From Syntrophaceae bacterium UBA6078 (GTDB taxonomy: Bacteria; Desulfobacterota; Syntrophia; Syntrophales; UBA2210), in assembly GCA_002428735.1 (NCBI GenBank), contig DIXO01000003.1:1-64000 (forward strand): a stretch of 64,000 nucleotides of DNA. The letters are read 5' to 3'. Both the position numbers and the translations under genes were made by a program. The notes under the pieces were generated by a model that was not told where the DNA came from, ran no database searches, and saw only the letters and a program-made list of their open reading frames with translations. Shown one piece after another: positions 52,394 through 62,028 of the stretch. Position 1 is the first letter of the stretch; each line of letters starts with the position of its first letter.

Positions 52394-52422
52394 TTGCCAT
52401 GAGGAACAGATATGACTATACA
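52394..52422 (+). promoter_or_regulatory. sigma70 promoter of lpxR
   Basis: TTGCCA (52394-52399), 17-bp spacer, TATACA (52417-52422). The leader would be ~145 bases. Confidence 0.45.
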
Positions 52423-52574
52423 ATTCTCACTATATTGCTTATGAATTCACCGCGAAGAACAGCGGGGGCAGTTTTATCCGGTGTATAGGGGGCTGCTCTT
52501 CGATCCGGGATACCTTCAGCGGCAGGCCCCCCGGGGCAGGGAAAACAACACAGGAATAACAGGCCTAGAACACC

Positions 52575-53639
52575 ATGCAGCGAAACAGAGCTCTCGTCAT
52601 CTTTTCATATATCTTCATTGCCGCCCTGTTCATAGCCCTTTTCCCCGAACAGGTGTTGGCAGCCGACGATGCCGCGCGGCGCGTGAACACCGTTACCCTG
52701 TATATGGAGAACGACCTGTTCTACAACACGGACCGGCAGTACACGCACGGGACAAAGCTTTCATGGATCTCACCCGACCTGGCGGAGTACCGGGAGAATC
52801 CCCTCGTCCCCGCGTGGAGCTATCCCCTCATCGAACACGTGCCCTTCATCAATGAACCGGGCGACCAGCGCTCCATCTCCGTTTCGCTGGGACAGAGCAT
52901 GTACACGCCGGAGGAGATCGAACGGAGCGAGCTTATTATCGACGATCGGCCTTACGCGGGCATGACCTATCTGGCAATCGGGTTCCACAGCAAAAACGAC
53001 CAGAGGATGGACACCCTGGAGTTAGACGTGGGGATCGTGGGCCGCCATTCCTACGCGCAGGATATGCAGGAAGCCGTCCATAACATTGTCGATTCAACCG
53101 ATCCCCAGGGGTGGGACCATCAGCTCCATGACGAACCGTTCCTCAATGTCTTTTTTGAGCGCAAATGGCGGCTCCTTCGAACGCGATACGGCCGCGGACT
53201 CGGTTCCGACTTCATTCCCCGCATCGGGGGAGGTGTGGGAAACGCATGGACCGGCGCCAGCACTGGGGGCGAGGTCCGGTTCGGCTGGAATCTCCCCAAT
53301 GACTTCGGGACCTATGTGATCAGGCCCGGTTCGGACAGCAATGCCCCGCTGGACAGCACCGATCCGCGGCTCTTCCGCCTCTTTGACCGCGCCGGGGTGC
53401 ATCTCTTCTTCGCCGTTGACGGAACCGCCGTGGCACGGAACATCCTTCTCGACGGCAACACGTTCAGAGACAGCCACAGCGTGGACAAGAATCACTTCGT
53501 CGCCTGTTTTGTCGGAGGAATCGGATTCATCGCGGGACGTTACAAGATCACATACTCCCACGTCTATCAGACGAAAGAGTTCAAGACGCAGGAAAAGGAC
53601 CAGCAGTACGGAGCCATATCGGTATCCTTCACATTCTGA
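52575..53639 (+). CDS. lipid A 3'-O-deacylase LpxR-family outer-membrane protein
   Basis: A 354-residue precursor with a signal peptide (hydrophobic VIFSYIFIAALFIALF, cleavage after VLA near residue 29). The mature protein starts with the LpxR pattern TLYMENDLFYNTDRQYTHGTKLSW, which carries the Asn, Asp and Tyr expected at the active site. DRPYAGMTYLAIG and QGWDHQLHDEP (catalytic His region) follow. The chain ends in Phe. LpxR removes the 3' acyloxyacyl group of lipid A in the outer membrane, so the organism should have lipid A. Confidence 0.85.
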   Translation: MQRNRALVIFSYIFIAALFIALFPEQVLAADDAARRVNTVTLYMENDLFYNTDRQYTHGTKLSWISPDLAEYRENPLVPAWSYPLIEHVPFINEPGDQRSISVSLGQSMYTPEEIERSELIIDDRPYAGMTYLAIGFHSKNDQRMDTLELDVGIVGRHSYAQDMQEAVHNIVDSTDPQGWDHQLHDEPFLNVFFERKWRLLRTRYGRGLGSDFIPRIGGGVGNAWTGASTGGEVRFGWNLPNDFGTYVIRPGSDSNAPLDSTDPRLFRLFDRAGVHLFFAVDGTAVARNILLDGNTFRDSHSVDKNHFVACFVGGIGFIAGRYKITYSHVYQTKEFKTQEKDQQYGAISVSFTF

Positions 53640-53762
53640 AGCCTTTACCGCCGCGGCCGCTATTGGCTTGCAACAAAACCCAAGGTTTGATACTGTCCGC
53701 CCGTATTCTGATGAAGAAGCCCGTTCACAGGCACACGGGTACTGCCCGGGTGGAGTGCGATT

Positions 53763-54803
53763 ATGACCTCACATCTGTTCGTCCCGAAACAATACAAGCC
53801 GCTGCTCGATCTCCGCGAAACGGAAAAGGCCATCGGTCAGATCAAGACATTTTTCCAGACCAACCTGTCTTTCGAGCTGAATCTGATGCGCGTAACGGCG
53901 CCCCTCTTCGTCAGGGCGGGGACCGGTATCAATGACGACCTCAACGGCATCGAGCGCCCCGTTTCGTTCACCATCAAGGAAGCGGGCAACCTCGGCGTCG
54001 AAATGGTCCAGTCGCTCGCCAAGTGGAAGCGGATGATGCTGGCGGATTACGGTGTACGGCAGGGCCATGGCATATGCGCCGACATGAACGCCATACGCCC
54101 TGAGGACATCCTTGACAGCACCCATTCCGTATATGTGGATCAGTGGGACTGGGAGCGGGTCATCTCCGAGGACGAGCGGAACCTGGACTTTCTGAAATGC
54201 ATCGTCAGAAAGATCTACGACGTCATACGGCGGACGGAAAAATATATCTGCTACCGGCGAAACGTTCTCGATCCGATCCTTCCCGAAGAGATAACCTTTA
54301 TCCACACCGAAGACCTGGAGAAGCGGTATCCGGATTGTACCCCTAAAGAGCGGGAAAACACCATATGCAGGGAACATGGGGCCGTCTTTCTGATCGGCAT
54401 CGGTGGCAAGCTGAAAAACGGTCTTCCCCATGACGGCCGTGCCCCCGACTACGACGACTGGTCCACCCCCACCGGCGGGGGCCGCATGGGGCTCAATGGA
54501 GACATCCTCGTTCATTACCCTCTCTTCGACTGCGCTTTTGAGCTCTCTTCCATGGGGATCAGAGTGGACCCCGAGGCCCTGCTCAGACAGTTGGAGATCA
54601 CAGGCACCACCGAGCGAAGAGAACTGCTCTTTCACCGGCGCCTCCTGCGGGGAGATTTCCCCCTCTCCATCGGCGGCGGGATCGGGCAGTCCCGGTTGTG
54701 CATGTTTTATCTGCGAAAGGCCCATATCGGCGAGATACAGGCGAGCATATGGCCCGAGGACATGGTCGAGGCGTGTCGCGCGAACAATATTTTTCTTTTA
54801 TAA
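53763..54803 (+). CDS. asnA: aspartate-ammonia ligase (asparagine synthetase A)
   Basis: A 346-residue AsnA, which makes asparagine from aspartate, free ammonia and ATP, related to class II tRNA synthetases. Motifs: VTAPLFVRAGTGINDDLNGIERPV near the N-terminus, VEMVQSLAKWKRMML, DMNAIRPEDILDSTHSVYVDQWDWE and the C-terminal GGGIGQSRLCMF. GGAG precedes the ATG. asnS follows after 15 bases, so asparagine synthesis and charging are co-expressed. Confidence 0.95.
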   Translation: MTSHLFVPKQYKPLLDLRETEKAIGQIKTFFQTNLSFELNLMRVTAPLFVRAGTGINDDLNGIERPVSFTIKEAGNLGVEMVQSLAKWKRMMLADYGVRQGHGICADMNAIRPEDILDSTHSVYVDQWDWERVISEDERNLDFLKCIVRKIYDVIRRTEKYICYRRNVLDPILPEEITFIHTEDLEKRYPDCTPKERENTICREHGAVFLIGIGGKLKNGLPHDGRAPDYDDWSTPTGGGRMGLNGDILVHYPLFDCAFELSSMGIRVDPEALLRQLEITGTTERRELLFHRRLLRGDFPLSIGGGIGQSRLCMFYLRKAHIGEIQASIWPEDMVEACRANNIFLL

Positions 54804-54818
54804 GAGGGCAGTTGCATT

Positions 54819-56201
54819 ATGAAACGCTCTAAGATTTCGGTACTTCTTAAATCCAAACCTTCCGCGGAGACCGTTCTGATCAAGGGATGGGTCAGGACCC
54901 GGCGCGATTCAAAGGGTTTTTCCTTTATCGAGATCAATGACGGGTCGTGCCGCGAGAACATGCAGGTCATCGCGGGGCAGGAACTGGAAAACTACGCGGA
55001 CATACTGAGGCTTTCGACGGGAAGCGCGGCGGCCGTCACCGGCCGGCTGGTGGCGTCACAAGGGCAGGGGCAGGCATGGGAAGTGCAGGCAACGGGCGTG
55101 GAGATCATCAGCATCGCGCCGGACGCGTACCCCCTCCAGAAAAAACGCCACAGCGACGAGTTCCTGCGGGGCATCGCCCATCTCAGGCCGCGGACGAACA
55201 AGTACGGTGCGGCCTTCCGGATCAGATCGGAACTGTCATACGCCATTCATCGATTTTTCAAGGAACGGGGCTTTACCTACATCCACACCCCCATCATCAC
55301 CGCCTCCGATTGCGAGGGGGCCGGCGAGATGTTCCGGGTTACCACCCTCAATCCGGACAACATCCCGAAGGCCGGGAGGAGCGTTGACTATTCCCTTGAT
55401 TTTTTCGGCAGGCAGGCGAACCTGACCGTATCGGGACAGCTCGAGGCCGAGCTTTTCGCCCTCGCCCTGGGGGACGTCTACACCTTCGGCCCCACCTTCA
55501 GGGCCGAAAACTCCAACACCCGCCGCCATGCCGCCGAGTTCTGGATGGTGGAGCCGGAGATGGCCTTCTGCGACCTGGCGGGAGACATGGCCCTCGGCGA
55601 GGAGATGGTAAAATATCTTGTCGCCTATGTGATGGATGAATGCTGCTCTGATCTCGACCTCTTCGCCCGTTTTGTGGACAAAAATCTGATGGCGACGCTG
55701 GAGAACATCGCTTCATCGGATTTTGTGCGCCTTCCCTACCGAGAGGCAGTGGATATCCTGAGCTCGGCCACTGAGAAATTCGACTACGAGGTGGGCTTCG
55801 GAAAGGATCTCCAGTCTGAACACGAACACTACCTGACCGAACGGCACTTCAAGAAACCGGTTATCGTTTACGATTATCCGGCCACGATCAAGCCCTTCTA
55901 CATGCGGGTGAACTCCGACGGTGAGACGGTGGCCGCCATGGATGTCCTCGTCCCGAGCATCGGCGAGATCATCGGCGGGAGCCAGCGCGAGGAGCGCATC
56001 GATGTTCTGGAGGCCCGGATGGATGAAGCCGGCCTTCTCAGGGAAAACTACTGGTGGTATCTGGATTCCCGACGGTTCGGGAGCGTTCCCCACAGCGGGT
56101 TCGGCCTGGGATTCGAGCGGTTGATCATGCTGATCACGGGCATATCGAATATCCGCGACGTTATTCCCTTTCCCCGGACACCCGGCAGCATAGAATTCTA
56201 A
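54819..56201 (+). CDS. asnS: asparaginyl-tRNA synthetase
   Basis: A 460-residue class IIb synthetase. The N-terminal OB fold (~15-105) has VLIKGWVRTRRDSKGFSFIEINDGS. Class II motifs are visible: FRAENSNTRRHAAEFWMVEPEM near residue 230 (motif 2) and GFGLGFERLIMLITGISNIRDVIPFPR (motif 3) at the C-terminus. It charges tRNA-Asn with asparagine. With asnA beside it, the cell has the direct route to Asn-tRNA. Confidence 0.96.
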   Translation: MKRSKISVLLKSKPSAETVLIKGWVRTRRDSKGFSFIEINDGSCRENMQVIAGQELENYADILRLSTGSAAAVTGRLVASQGQGQAWEVQATGVEIISIAPDAYPLQKKRHSDEFLRGIAHLRPRTNKYGAAFRIRSELSYAIHRFFKERGFTYIHTPIITASDCEGAGEMFRVTTLNPDNIPKAGRSVDYSLDFFGRQANLTVSGQLEAELFALALGDVYTFGPTFRAENSNTRRHAAEFWMVEPEMAFCDLAGDMALGEEMVKYLVAYVMDECCSDLDLFARFVDKNLMATLENIASSDFVRLPYREAVDILSSATEKFDYEVGFGKDLQSEHEHYLTERHFKKPVIVYDYPATIKPFYMRVNSDGETVAAMDVLVPSIGEIIGGSQREERIDVLEARMDEAGLLRENYWWYLDSRRFGSVPHSGFGLGFERLIMLITGISNIRDVIPFPRTPGSIEF

Positions 56202-56226
56202 ACACGAGACAGGAAAGGAACCGGCC

Positions 56227-57828
56227 ATGATCAAGATAACCTGCATGGGGGCCGCGGGGACGGTGACGGGATCGAACTATGTCGTTGAGAACAGCCAGGG
56301 CAGAAAGCTTCTGGTTGACTGCGGTCTCTTTCAGGGAGGGAAACAGACCGAGTGGCGGAACACGGCGGACTGGGGGTTCGATCCGCGTGAGATCGATACG
56401 CTTCTTTTGACACACGCCCATATCGATCACAGCGGCAGAATCCCGAAGCTCGTCAAGGACGGATTCCAGGGCCGGATTCTCACCTCTCCCCCGACAGCCG
56501 AGCTGTGCGAGCCCATGCTCCTCGACGCGGGGCATGTGCAGGAGATGGACGCTGAGTGGCAGACACGCCGGAACAAGCGTCGCAGCAAAAAGGGGATCGA
56601 TCCGCTTTATACCGTTGAGGACGCCCAGGCAAGCCTCCGGTTTTTCTCCCCCGTGGAGGAGAACCGGATCATCGAGATCGAACCGGGGATGAAGGCGCGG
56701 TTTATCAACGCGGGCCACATCCTCGGGTCGTCGACCATAGCGGTCTGGATCGAAGACGAGGGATCGCCGGTCAAGATCGTCTTCTCCGGGGATATCGGCA
56801 AGAGCAGCCAGTTGATCGTCAAGGACCCGGCCAAGGTCACGGAGGCGGACTATCTCTTTATCGAATCGACATACGGCAACCGTCTCCACCGCTCTTTCGA
56901 GGACAGCGAGAAGGAATTTCTGGAAGCCATTCGGTATGCCGTATCGAATAACGAAAAGGTGATCATTCCGGCCTTCGCCGTGGAGAGAACCCAGGAGATC
57001 CTCTACATCCTGGGGGAATTCCAGCGCGCCGGATCGCTCCCGGACATCCCGGTTTACTTGGACAGCCCGCTGGCAATCAAGGCAACGGAGATATTCCGCA
57101 AGAACAAGAAATACTATGACAAGGAAACGATGGCCATCGTCTATCTGGGGTACGACCCCTTCGACCTTCCCAACCTGAAATTCACCCCCACCACCGAAGA
57201 GTCGATTGCGATCAACCGGAAGGCGGGATCAGCCATTGTTATCGCGGGGAGCGGCATGTGCACGGCGGGAAGGATCAAGCACCACCTCAAACATAACCTG
57301 TGGCGCGAGGGGGCAAGCATCGTAATCGCTGGGTTTCAGGCCATGGGAACCACGGGAAGGCGCATCGTCGACGGGGAGAAACGGGTCCGGGTCTTCGGGG
57401 AAGACGTGGCTGTGGCGGCCAAGGTTTTCACCATCGGTGGATTTTCCGCTCACGCCGATCAGAATGGATTGATGGAGTGGGCGTCGCATTTCGCCGCGTC
57501 GCGCCCCCGCGTCTTCGTCACCCACGGCGAAGCGACGGCCAGCGAGACCCTCGCGGAAAAATTGAGGAAGGATCTCTCGCTTGATGTGTATGTCCCCACC
57601 ATGGGGGAAACACTGATACTCGACTCCCATCAGGTTACCCGGGCCCCTGTCGCCGCCCTACCCCCTGAAGATCTGCGGCAGGCCATGGAGGGCACCATCG
57701 CCACCCTCGCGAAGGAACTCGAAGAGTTGAAGGCACGGATCTCGGCGAGGGGGGGCACGGTTCAAGAGGCCGATGTCGATCGGCTCAAAGATATCGAGGA
57801 AGATCTGCGGATGATCCTCCCTGACTGA
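56227..57828 (+). CDS. MBL/beta-CASP exonuclease (RNA-processing type)
   Basis: A 533-residue metallo-beta-lactamase/beta-CASP protein. HAHIDHSG at 63-70 binds two zincs. NAGHILGSS near 163, FSGDIGKSS near 183 and ESTYGNR follow. The beta-CASP domain has IPAFAVERTQEILYILGE and SGMCTAGRIKHHLKHNL, and the RMMBL end has FSAHADQNGL and THGEATASE. The last ~70 residues are a helical tail. Relatives act as RNA 3'-end processing or 5' exonucleases (YsH1/CPSF-like bacterial group). It lies 25 bases after asnS on the same strand. Confidence 0.88.
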   Translation: MIKITCMGAAGTVTGSNYVVENSQGRKLLVDCGLFQGGKQTEWRNTADWGFDPREIDTLLLTHAHIDHSGRIPKLVKDGFQGRILTSPPTAELCEPMLLDAGHVQEMDAEWQTRRNKRRSKKGIDPLYTVEDAQASLRFFSPVEENRIIEIEPGMKARFINAGHILGSSTIAVWIEDEGSPVKIVFSGDIGKSSQLIVKDPAKVTEADYLFIESTYGNRLHRSFEDSEKEFLEAIRYAVSNNEKVIIPAFAVERTQEILYILGEFQRAGSLPDIPVYLDSPLAIKATEIFRKNKKYYDKETMAIVYLGYDPFDLPNLKFTPTTEESIAINRKAGSAIVIAGSGMCTAGRIKHHLKHNLWREGASIVIAGFQAMGTTGRRIVDGEKRVRVFGEDVAVAAKVFTIGGFSAHADQNGLMEWASHFAASRPRVFVTHGEATASETLAEKLRKDLSLDVYVPTMGETLILDSHQVTRAPVAALPPEDLRQAMEGTIATLAKELEELKARISARGGTVQEADVDRLKDIEEDLRMILPD

Positions 57829-57836
57829 CGGGAGAT

Positions 57837-58991
57837 TCAGCGCCGCAGCCGCCCTTTCAACTCCATGATCCGCCGGTAGGACGCGTCTATTCTGTCTGCC
57901 GGTATCTTCCCGCTCTGCACCAGCCGCTCCAGTATGGAGCCGGCCCGGGAGGCGATATCTTCTTCAAAGACCGAGTTGTTGGCAAAGAGGAGGATGTCGA
58001 CCCCCGCCAGGACTGCCCGCTCTATCGCATCCTCAAGCGCGTAGTTGTCACGGATCGCCTTCATCTGCATGTCATCCGAGATGATCACTCCCTGGTACCC
58101 CATATACTCCCGCACAATGTGATGTGTCGTCTCGTATGAGAGGGTAGCGGGCCATTCGGGGTCGAGTTTCCCGTTGAAGACATGGGCCGTCATGATCATG
58201 TTGCACTTTTTCGCCTTCACGATCCGGTCGAAGGGAATCATCTCCTCGGGGGACCAGGTTTCTGTGATATCGACAAACCCCTCGTGGGAATCCGCCGTGG
58301 AACTTCCATGGCCGGGGAAGTGCTTGATGGCTGAAAGAATGCCGCGATTGTGCAGGGAATCGATCACGGCGAGGGCATGGCGGGTTACGACCGCGGGGTC
58401 GGCGGAGAACGACCGCTCCAGTCTTCCGATCACCGGATTATCCGGGTTGGTGTTCAGGTCCACCACCGGGGCGAAGTTCAGATTGATCCCCAGTCCAGCC
58501 AGTGTCCCGGCCGTCACGTCGGCGTAACGTTTCGTTGTCTCCACACTGTCCAGTGACCCGAGATGCCGGGCCGAGACGGACGGAGGAAATCCGAACGATT
58601 CCTTCAGGCGGTAGACCCGTCCCCCCTCCTGATCGATGGCGACAAAGAGGGGGACGGGGGCGGCCTCCTGAAGGGCAGCCACCAGCTTTTTAACCTGCAC
58701 CGGGGATGCGATGTTCCTCACGGGAGAGGCTGACGGGACGTCATAATCAAAGAGAACAATCCCCCCAATCCTTCCCTCCCTGATATCGCGGACAATTGAG
58801 GATGCATCATCTACTGCGAGCCCCCTGAATCCGACCATCAGCATCTGCCCGATCTTCGCCCTCATATCGACATCGACGCCACCCGCCGCGGACAGGGAGG
58901 GAATCATCCCCCCGAAAAGCGTCATGACAGCCCACAGCGCCGTCAGTCGAATCACTCCTTCACATTTGTACCGGAATATGGTAGCTCTCAT
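57837..58991 (-). CDS. nagZ: beta-N-acetylhexosaminidase (GH3, NagZ-type), exported
   Basis: A 384-residue glycoside hydrolase family 3 enzyme. The hydrophobic segment LTALWAVMTLFGGMIPSLSAAG near residues 20-40 acts as a signal or anchor, unlike cytosolic NagZ. KIGQMLMVGFRG, VAIDQEGGRVYRL, the catalytic-loop KHFPGHGSSTADSHEG (His near residue 240) and VIISDDMQMKAI (nucleophile Asp) are standard. It removes GlcNAc from anhydro-muropeptides. ATG 58991 follows GGGAG. It converges with the beta-CASP gene, with an 8-base gap. Confidence 0.9.
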   Translation of the reverse strand: MRATIFRYKCEGVIRLTALWAVMTLFGGMIPSLSAAGGVDVDMRAKIGQMLMVGFRGLAVDDASSIVRDIREGRIGGIVLFDYDVPSASPVRNIASPVQVKKLVAALQEAAPVPLFVAIDQEGGRVYRLKESFGFPPSVSARHLGSLDSVETTKRYADVTAGTLAGLGINLNFAPVVDLNTNPDNPVIGRLERSFSADPAVVTRHALAVIDSLHNRGILSAIKHFPGHGSSTADSHEGFVDITETWSPEEMIPFDRIVKAKKCNMIMTAHVFNGKLDPEWPATLSYETTHHIVREYMGYQGVIISDDMQMKAIRDNYALEDAIERAVLAGVDILLFANNSVFEEDIASRAGSILERLVQSGKIPADRIDASYRRIMELKGRLRR

Positions 58992-59184
58992 CCAAATTTC
59001 TCCCCCTGCCCATCGTGCCGGAAAAACTATCATATCGTGCGGGAGAATGCCATAGATCCTGAGACCGGGGATTTCTTCTAAACATATCTTCAGGAATCAG
59101 GTGTAACAGCATACAACAAGCCCCGCTGAAGGAACACTGAGGGCATGGATGTGGTTCAGGCGGGAACAATCGCGAGGAGGAGGG

Positions 59185-60042
59185 ATGTCGGCACAGTATC
59201 TTGAAGGGAAACCCGTCGCGGAGGCCGTGCTCCGAGAGATCGGTCAGCGGGTCGCGGCGCTGAAGAAGCGGGGAGTCGTTCCCGGTCTGGGGACGATCCT
59301 GGTGGGGGACGATCCGGCGAGCGCCGGGTACGTCCGGAAGAAACACGAGGCGTGCCGTGAACACGGCTTCGCCTCCTTCGACCGGCAGATCCCCGCCGAT
59401 GCTTCCCAAAAGGATCTGCTCGACGCGGTCCGCGCATTCAACAAAGATGACCGGGTCCACGCCTTCATCATCCAGTACCCTGTTCCCCGGAGATTTGACT
59501 ATTCAGAGGCCATTGAGTCAATGCTCCCCGAGAAGGACGCGGACGGCCTCCACCCCGTGAACCTCGGCAGGCTCGTCCTCCAGGAGCCGGGACCGGTCCC
59601 GGCAACGCCTGCCGGTATCCAGGCCATGCTCCTCCACTATCAGATCCCCGTGGAGGGGCGGGAGGTGGTGATCGTGGGGCGGGGCTCCACCCTGGGGCGC
59701 CCCCTCGCCCTCCTCATGACGCTGAAAAAGGCGGGCGCCAACGCGGCGGTGACGGTTGTACACACGGGTGTCACGGATATCGCCCGCTACACGAAGCGGG
59801 CGGATATCGTGATCGCCGCAGCGGGAGTCCCGGGCATCGTGACGAAGGAGATGGTCAGACCCGGGGCCGTGGTGATCAGCGGGGGGATTACCTGGGAGGG
59901 GAAGCGCCTCGTTCCCGATGTGGACGAATCGGTCGCTGAGGTGGCCGGGTGGATCACCCCCCGGCTCGGCGGCGTCGGCCCCACCACCATCGCCATGCTC
60001 CTGAAAAATACCCTGGAGTGCGCGGAGCGGCGGACGGCCTGA
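59185..60042 (+). CDS. folD: methylene-THF dehydrogenase / methenyl-THF cyclohydrolase
   Basis: A 285-residue FolD that interconverts 5,10-methylene-, methenyl- and 10-formyl-THF in the one-carbon pathway (also part of the Wood-Ljungdahl methyl branch). YVRKKHEACREHGF contains the catalytic Lys. QYPVPR replaces the common QLPLP. KDADGLHPVNLGRL and the NADP site VIVGRGSTLGRPLALLM follow, and the C-terminal GGVGPTTIAMLLKNTLE is conserved. The ATG 59185 is set by GGAGGAGGG just upstream. Confidence 0.93.
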   Translation: MSAQYLEGKPVAEAVLREIGQRVAALKKRGVVPGLGTILVGDDPASAGYVRKKHEACREHGFASFDRQIPADASQKDLLDAVRAFNKDDRVHAFIIQYPVPRRFDYSEAIESMLPEKDADGLHPVNLGRLVLQEPGPVPATPAGIQAMLLHYQIPVEGREVVIVGRGSTLGRPLALLMTLKKAGANAAVTVVHTGVTDIARYTKRADIVIAAAGVPGIVTKEMVRPGAVVISGGITWEGKRLVPDVDESVAEVAGWITPRLGGVGPTTIAMLLKNTLECAERRTA

Positions 60043-60064
60043 CCCCCGGCAGCGGTTTCCGTGT

Positions 60065-60646
60065 TCAGCGATCGCCCCTGTGTCCCGCCTCTTCGAGATC
60101 ATCGGGGGTGTTGATGTTGAAGAACATCTTCCCTTCCGGATCGAAGGCCGCGGCTACCTCGTGCGGGATCTCCAAGACCCGCGCCTTCTTGTAGAAGCCG
60201 GTGATCTTCAGCCGGTCCTCGTCGATGCAGTTTTTTATGGCCGGCATGCACCGCCGTGAGTAGATCGCGTGCAGGGGCTGAAACCCTTCGGGCTCCACGG
60301 GGACCACGACATCGCACCCTTTTGCCCGCCCCTGCATATGCCGGATGAAATCGGCGTTCAGAAAGGGCATGTCGCAGGGGCAGACGAAGGCGTGCGGGCA
60401 TGACGCATGGAAGAGGCCGGTATAGATCCCCCCCAGCGCCCCCTTTCCCTTGACGATGTCGGTGACGATCTTCAGGTCGAACTCGAGATACACGAGGGGA
60501 TCGTTGGTGACCAGGACGATCTCATCGAAGAGATCCCTGAAGATCTGTATCGTCCGGTCGATGATCCGCTCCCCGCCTACCCGTATGAACGCCTTGTTTT
60601 CTCCCATCCGGGTGTTCCTGCCGCCCGATAAGATGATTCCTGTCAT
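60065..60646 (-). CDS. mobA: molybdenum cofactor guanylyltransferase MobA
   Basis: A 193-residue nucleotidyltransferase that attaches GMP to Mo- or W-molybdopterin. N-terminal ILSGGRNTRMGENKAFI is the GTP-binding signature, and FVCPCDMPFLN holds the metal-binding Asp. EGFQPLHAIYSRRC follows. It provides dinucleotide cofactor for Mo/W enzymes such as formate dehydrogenases; AOR itself uses the non-nucleotide form. It converges with folD and is 13 bases downstream of the alcohol dehydrogenase. Confidence 0.9.
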   Translation of the reverse strand: MTGIILSGGRNTRMGENKAFIRVGGERIIDRTIQIFRDLFDEIVLVTNDPLVYLEFDLKIVTDIVKGKGALGGIYTGLFHASCPHAFVCPCDMPFLNADFIRHMQGRAKGCDVVVPVEPEGFQPLHAIYSRRCMPAIKNCIDEDRLKITGFYKKARVLEIPHEVAAAFDPEGKMFFNINTPDDLEEAGHRGDR

Positions 60647-60659
60647 CGAACCGCCTCTG

Positions 60660-61823
60660 TTACGCGCACGTCGTGAGGATCGAGGCGATCACCTCTTCGT
60701 TGTAGTCCGTCAGTCCCCAGAGTTCGGCGAGGGCTGAGGCGTTCTGCGCGATCTTCTCGACGTCTCCCCCCGGGATGTTTGCCTCTCCCAGACAGACCGG
60801 CGCCCCGATGGATGCGAACCATTCCCGTAACTGGGCTACCCCGGCCGCCCCCGCCTTCCGATCGTCTTTCTCCTCGATGTCGAAGAGCTTCCGCGCCAGC
60901 CGCGCGAACTTCGCGGGATACGTTTCAAGCACGTACCGCATCCACCCCGGGAGGAGGATCGACAGGCCGGCGCCGTGCGGGATATCGTAGAGGGCGCTCA
61001 GCGAGTGCTCCATCATGTGCACGGGGAGGCCGACCCGCCCCATCCCCGCCGTGGTCGTGCCGTTGAAGCCCAAGATGGCGGCCCACATCATATTCGCCCG
61101 CGCGTCGTAATCCGCCGGGTCCTTCAGGATGGCCTCCGTGCTCTCCAAGACCGTCTTCACCAGCCCTTCCACGAGGCGGTCCTGGAGAGAGCTGTTCGGT
61201 TCCGTGTTGACGAAATAGGGCTCCAGCATGTGCGCGATCGCGTCGACGGCGCTGTACGCGCTGTACGCCGGGCTGAGGGAAAAGAGAACCGTCGGATCGA
61301 GGATGGAGGTCTTCGGCCGAACAAAGGGAGACATGAAGCTGTACTTCTGGGCGCTGTCCTCCCGGGTGATGACCGCCGCCTGGTTCATCTCCGATGCGCT
61401 GGCCGAGATGGTGACGACTGTCAGAATGGGCAGAGCGCCCTGCACCGCCTTTTTGTACATGAAATAATCCCATACGTCATCGTCCGTCTGCGCCCCCGCC
61501 GCTATCGTCTTCGCCGTGTCCATGACGCTTCCGCCCCCCACCGCGAGGACAACTTCGACCTTCTCCTTCTTCGCGATCTCGATTCCCTGGAGGGCGTATG
61601 ACAGGACCGGGTTCGACTTGACGCCGGGGAACTCGACGACAGCAATGCCCGCCTCCCTGAGAGACGCGACGACCTGATCGTAGACACCGTTCTTCTTGAT
61701 GCTCCCCTGGCCGTACACCATCAGGACCTTCCCGCCGAATTTCCCGACCTCCTTGCCGATCTTTTTGATCTGATCCTTGCCGAAGATTATCTTTGTCGGA
61801 TTTTCGAATACAAAGTTCTGCAT
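60660..61823 (-). CDS. iron-containing alcohol dehydrogenase (butanol dehydrogenase type)
   Basis: A 387-residue type III (iron) ADH. FENPTKIIFGKDQI starts the family pattern. The NAD(P)-binding loop is LAVGGGSVMDTAKTIA near residue 95. Metal ligands are visible in SAVDAIAHMLEPYF and in HMMEHSLSALYDIPHGAGLSILLPGW. The group reduces aldehydes such as butyraldehyde with NAD(P)H (YqhD/BdhA-like). The ATG 61823 has GGAGG about nine bases upstream. It has its own strong promoter at 61873-61901. Confidence 0.9.
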   Translation of the reverse strand: MQNFVFENPTKIIFGKDQIKKIGKEVGKFGGKVLMVYGQGSIKKNGVYDQVVASLREAGIAVVEFPGVKSNPVLSYALQGIEIAKKEKVEVVLAVGGGSVMDTAKTIAAGAQTDDDVWDYFMYKKAVQGALPILTVVTISASASEMNQAAVITREDSAQKYSFMSPFVRPKTSILDPTVLFSLSPAYSAYSAVDAIAHMLEPYFVNTEPNSSLQDRLVEGLVKTVLESTEAILKDPADYDARANMMWAAILGFNGTTTAGMGRVGLPVHMMEHSLSALYDIPHGAGLSILLPGWMRYVLETYPAKFARLARKLFDIEEKDDRKAGAAGVAQLREWFASIGAPVCLGEANIPGGDVEKIAQNASALAELWGLTDYNEEVIASILTTCA

Positions 61824-61872
61824 CTCACCGTTTCCTCCCGCATAGTATTTTGTATTTCTGTGATAAAACCAG

Positions 61873-61901
61873 TGTATACATGCGCACCGGTGATCTGTCA
61901 A
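61873..61901 (-). promoter_or_regulatory. sigma70 promoter of the alcohol dehydrogenase
   Basis: Minus strand TTGACA (61896-61901), 17-bp spacer, TATACA (61873-61878). A tandem 10-bp repeat (61901-61920) abuts the -35. Confidence 0.7.
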
Positions 61902-61920
61902 TGAACCAACATGAACCAAC
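61901..61920. repeat. tandem 10-bp direct repeat upstream of the ADH promoter
   Basis: ATGAACCAAC occurs twice in perfect tandem, one helical turn apart, immediately upstream of the -35 box: a possible regulator site. Confidence 0.5.
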
Positions 61921-62028
61921 CGGCTCTTTGACTTGCCAGAGGTATTGTAGTAATGCTCCGGGTTGTCGCCAGCAGGTCTGGCGATGCGATTCGACGGGAA
62001 TTTTCAGCGTACAGGACGAACCGTACTC

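Larger units (their letters stand above)
52156..52574. other. divergent intergenic region between tetR and lpxR
   Basis: No gene seen. It holds the tetR promoter/operator (52180-52222), a 9-bp inverted repeat TCTCACGGC (52338-52346) / GCCGTGAGA (52372-52380) and the lpxR promoter (52394-52422). Confidence 0.5.
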
